From NCBI GenBank assembly GCA_028275075.1, contig JAQCNK010000246.1, forward strand, positions 1-7,419: DNA of 7,419 bases. Direction: 5' to 3'. The DNA is from Haloarcula sp. (GTDB lineage: Archaea > Halobacteriota > Halobacteria > Halobacteriales > Haloarculaceae). The translations under genes and the position numbers were made by a program. Shown here one piece after another: positions 5,245 through 7,419 of the stretch. The notes under the pieces were generated by a model. It saw only the letters and a program-made list of their open reading frames with translations, was not told the DNA's origin and ran no database searches. Every line of letters starts with the position of its first letter. Positions within the stretch are counted from its first letter, which is position 1.

Positions 5245-5421
5245 CTACAGTGTCTCGCCGATTTTGGGGCGTTCGTTGATCAGAAACGGCGCGATGACGC
5301 CGACACCCAGCAGTAGCGCCAGCACGAGCGGTCCCGGCGCGTCCAACCAGGCGGCGGTGTAACTCAGTAGTACAGCGAGTGCGCCACAGCCGAGGAGAAC
5401 CCGGTTTTCGCGGGTGACCAT
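5245..5421 (-). CDS. Small two-helix membrane protein (58 aa), unknown function
   Basis: A 58-residue frame from ATG at 5421-5419 to TAG at 5247-5245. It begins MVTRENRVLLGCGALAVLL and has two clear hydrophobic segments, about residues 8-26 and 31-48, separated by a short acidic turn (DAPG). It ends in a charged tail, INERPKIGETL. This is a convincing helical-hairpin membrane protein, with positive N-terminal residues suggesting a cytoplasmic N terminus. The longer overlapping minus-strand frame (5434 to 5210) is arginine-rich and shadow-like. I recall similar small proteins beside infB in haloarchaea but cannot name a family. A possible promoter, TATCCTTTTGC, lies about 30 bases upstream. 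Confidence 0.72.
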   Translation of the reverse strand: MVTRENRVLLGCGALAVLLSYTAAWLDAPGPLVLALLLGVGVIAPFLINERPKIGETL

Positions 5422-5445
5422 ACGCCGGCTTCACTCGGCCCGCGC

Positions 5446-5456
5446 AAAAGGATACC
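5446..5456 (-). promoter_or_regulatory. T-rich box between infB and the 58-aa gene
   Basis: On the minus strand this reads TATCCTTTTGC. Its distance of about 30 bases to the ATG at 5421 suits a weak TATA box for the 58-aa gene. It also lies about 65 bases after the infB stop and could serve as a T-rich infB terminator. The sequence does not decide between the two. Confidence 0.3.
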
Positions 5457-5517
5457 GCTCCGGGATTTCTCTCTTCCCCGTTTCGTCGCGCGGTTCCGCA
5501 CTTCGTTCGATATCCCG

Positions 5518-7323
5518 CTATTTCCCCCAGAAGGGGTCCCGATTCCGGTGGTTCTCCAGATACATCGACAGCGCTTCGCGTTCGTCGACCGAGATGTCCT
5601 CCGTCAGTTCCTGTTCGAGTATCTTGGCGTGTTTCTCGGGGATTTCGACCCAGAGGTCATCACCTTCCTCGATTTGGCGACCGACAGTCGGCCCGTCGAT
5701 GGAGGCCGCAAGCTGTTCACCGGTTCGGGCCGAGTCAACATCATCACCGGCGTCCTGTAGCGATTTTAGCCGGCCGATTCGTTTGGCGTCGTTGCCGTCC
5801 CACTTGACGATGTTGACGTTCCGGCGGAGTTCGCCCGACAGCACTTCGACGCCGACGACGGCGGGATCGTTCTGGCGGAAGGTGTGGTCGGGCAACACGC
5901 GGAACTTCGCTGGGCGGGTGATGTTCTCCAGGATCTGTTCCTGCTGGGACTCCTCGATCTCGGTGACGTGCTCGTCGTATCCGTCGACGAGTTGGTAGAT
6001 GACATCGTCCTCAAACAGCGTGACGTCCTCCTGTTTGGCCAGTTGTCGAGCGTCGTCGAGCACCTCGACGGAAAACGCCAGTACCGCGCGGTGGGTCGAT
6101 TCGTTAGCCGTCTCGGCGACGCGAATGTCACGCGGGGCAACGGCGCCGACTTCGGCGCGCATAATGGGGATCTCTTCATCTGCGAGCGTGCTCGAAATCG
6201 CCTCCAACGAGCCGAGCGTATCGGCCTTGACGACGACGCCTTCCTCTTGGGTTGTCACCTCGATCTCCGAGAGCTCCTCCTCGACCTCGGCGATGACTGT
6301 GGCCCGGTCTCGGTCCCGGAGCACGCGGATCGGCGCGCCGGCGATGGCATCGTCCAGATCCGGTGCAGCGATCTTCACCCCGTCGGCCGCCGCCACGGCG
6401 TCGACCTGCTCAAACTGTTTCTCGGTTCGTATCTCTTCAAGCGGGCGGGGCCGCAAGAGCGCGCGAACGTCGGTGACGATTGGGCCCTGCAGGCCGCCGA
6501 AGACGATCGTGTCGTCCGCGCGAATCGTCCCGTCGTAGATGATAGCGTCGAGCGTCGTCCCGAATCCTTGGGTGTCTTTCACTTCGAGGACGGTACCGAC
6601 GCCCGGGCCGCTGGCGTCGATTTCCATCTCCGCTTTCATGTAGCGCTGGGAGAGCCCCATCATCACCGTCAGCAGGTCCGGGATACCCTCGCCCGTCTCG
6701 GCGGAGACGGGGACGACACCGATGTTGGCCTGGAAGTTCTGGACCCGCCAGTACATATCCGCAGAGAAGCCGTTGTCAGAGAGCTCCCCGATGAGTTCGT
6801 ACAGCTGTTCGTTCAGGTCCGACGTGACACGATCGGACTGGGCGTCCATCGTCTGCTGGACGGGCTGGTTCTCGTTGGGGTTCCATCCCGGCACGGTGTC
6901 GATCTTGTTCGCGGCGACGATGAACGGCGTCTGGGTCCGCTTGAGGATATCGATGGCCTCCAACGTCTGGGGCTGGAACCCGTCGTTGACATCAACAACG
7001 AGGATAGCGATATCGGCAAGCGCTCCACCCCGAGAGCGGAGCGTGGAAAAAGAGTGGTGGCCGGGCGTGTCGATGAACAGCAGTCCGGGTAGGTCGAAGT
7101 CTGTCGGGTCGACAAGCTCCCCGGCGATATCCGAGATAACCGAAAGTGGGACCGCCGTGGCCCCGATATGCTGGGTGATGGCGCCTGACTCGCCGGCTGT
7201 AACGGCCGAACCACGGATACGATCCAGCAGGCTGGTCTTCCCGTGGTCGACGTGTCCCAGCACGGCGACAATGGGTGTCCGTAAGGTATGCTCCGTCTCT
7301 GTGGTGGCGTCCTGATCAGACAT
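5518..7323 (-). CDS. infB: Translation initiation factor aIF5B (IF2-like GTPase)
   Basis: A complete 601-residue protein, the usual length for archaeal aIF5B, which lacks the long N-terminal extension of eukaryotic eIF5B. It is a ribosome-associated GTPase that promotes subunit joining and initiator-tRNA placement. G-domain motifs are in order: G1 GHVDHGKT (23-30), the switch I region GAITQHIGAT (47-56) with the G2 threonine, G3 DTPGHHSF (85-92), G4 NKID (139-142) and G5 SAETGEG (207-213). The core of domain II follows from about 232 (GTVLEVKDTQGFGTT), then domain III (about 350-450, containing KADTLGSLEAI) and domain IV up to the C terminus NRDPFWGK. No intein, frameshift or missing motif is seen. 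The ATG at 7323 follows a GAGG Shine-Dalgarno-like sequence and a TATA box, supporting the start. Confidence 0.97.
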   Translation of the reverse strand: MSDQDATTETEHTLRTPIVAVLGHVDHGKTSLLDRIRGSAVTAGESGAITQHIGATAVPLSVISDIAGELVDPTDFDLPGLLFIDTPGHHSFSTLRSRGGALADIAILVVDVNDGFQPQTLEAIDILKRTQTPFIVAANKIDTVPGWNPNENQPVQQTMDAQSDRVTSDLNEQLYELIGELSDNGFSADMYWRVQNFQANIGVVPVSAETGEGIPDLLTVMMGLSQRYMKAEMEIDASGPGVGTVLEVKDTQGFGTTLDAIIYDGTIRADDTIVFGGLQGPIVTDVRALLRPRPLEEIRTEKQFEQVDAVAAADGVKIAAPDLDDAIAGAPIRVLRDRDRATVIAEVEEELSEIEVTTQEEGVVVKADTLGSLEAISSTLADEEIPIMRAEVGAVAPRDIRVAETANESTHRAVLAFSVEVLDDARQLAKQEDVTLFEDDVIYQLVDGYDEHVTEIEESQQEQILENITRPAKFRVLPDHTFRQNDPAVVGVEVLSGELRRNVNIVKWDGNDAKRIGRLKSLQDAGDDVDSARTGEQLAASIDGPTVGRQIEEGDDLWVEIPEKHAKILEQELTEDISVDEREALSMYLENHRNRDPFWGK

Positions 7324-7330
7324 AGATGGG

Positions 7331-7334
7331 CCTC
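7331..7334 (-). promoter_or_regulatory. Shine-Dalgarno sequence of infB
   Basis: On the minus strand GAGG stands 7 bases before the ATG of infB, good spacing for pairing with the CCUCC at the 3' end of archaeal 16S rRNA. Together with the promoter further upstream it implies a short leader of about 17 bases, unlike the apparently leaderless genes elsewhere in the window. Confidence 0.5.
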
Positions 7335-7360
7335 AGAAGTTACTGGAAGGTGTCGGCCAC

Positions 7361-7374
7361 AGTAGTTAAGTTCG
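7361..7374 (-). promoter_or_regulatory. BRE/TATA promoter of infB
   Basis: The minus strand reads CGAACTTAACTACT, an A-rich BRE-like start and a CTTAAC TATA core centred about 44 bases before the ATG. Transcription would be expected to begin near 7340. The 45 bases between this box and the right edge of the window hold no gene that I can identify. Confidence 0.5.
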
Positions 7375-7419
7375 TCGTCATGGGTTCCATCTCCCGGTTG
7401 CGAAGCCGTCGACACAACC

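Noticed and set aside
5210..5434. Minus-strand 74-aa frame over the 58-aa gene
   Set aside because: Arginine-rich without hydrophobic segments or motif; the overlapping 58-aa frame has clear membrane-protein character.
5884..7092. Long plus-strand 402-aa frame opposite infB
   Set aside because: It is fully antisense to a gene with all GTPase motifs; long antisense frames are common in GC-rich haloarchaeal genes and no family resemblance was seen.
7099..7116. GGGTCGAC inside infB resembling the repeat-element ends
   Set aside because: Only a short match, within conserved coding sequence and without a partner arm; expected by chance in this base composition.
7340..7381. 13-codon upstream frame before infB (MTTNLTTVADTFQ)
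   Set aside because: The infB TATA box lies inside it, so its start would not be on the infB transcript.
7383..7419. Possible 3' end of another minus-strand gene at the right edge
   Set aside because: Short open stretches exist in all frames (one ends at TGA near 7380), but under 15 residues are visible and nothing is recognisable.

Overview
The window reads as chromosomal DNA from a halophilic archaeon (class Halobacteria). The proteins are strongly acidic, codons favour G/C in the third position, and several genes have an archaeal BRE/TATA-like box about 25-30 bases before the ATG, as expected for leaderless haloarchaeal mRNAs. The proteins are also typical of archaea: PAN proteasome ATPase, pyruvoyl-dependent arginine decarboxylase and archaeal aIF5B.

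Layout, left to right. The plus strand carries the 3' part of truA (tRNA pseudouridine synthase), a complete M3-family oligoendopeptidase F gene (pepF-like), a PanB-type proteasome-activating nucleotidase, pdaD (pyruvoyl-dependent arginine decarboxylase) and a small conserved haloarchaeal protein that I recognise as DUF5811-like. The minus strand carries infB (aIF5B) at the right edge, followed by two small membrane proteins of 58 and 62 aa. The two blocks converge at about 4875-4992. No rRNA, tRNA, CRISPR array or transposase gene was seen.

The most unusual structure is a pair of short palindrome-ended elements, 78 bp (435-512) and 68 bp (2453-2520). Both end in the perfect 13-bp inverted repeat TATACGGGTCGAC / GTCGACCCGTATA. 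The second is the reverse complement of the first over most of its length, with 36 of 36 bases identical at one end and 25 of 27 at the other. They lie in opposite orientation and bracket the pepF gene with its promoter. They resemble a MITE or an intergenic palindromic repeat, and the arrangement suggests either a non-autonomous composite unit carrying pepF or a pair of 3'-end hairpins, since each begins just after a stop codon.

Functionally the region is housekeeping in two themes. One is protein turnover: PAN unfolds substrates for the 20S proteasome and an oligoendopeptidase could trim the released peptides. The other is translation: TruA modifies the tRNA anticodon stem-loop, PdaD makes agmatine (used in archaea for agmatidine in the tRNA-Ile2 anticodon and for polyamines), and aIF5B promotes subunit joining. 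Each complete gene appears to have its own promoter, so I see no strong evidence for a long operon.
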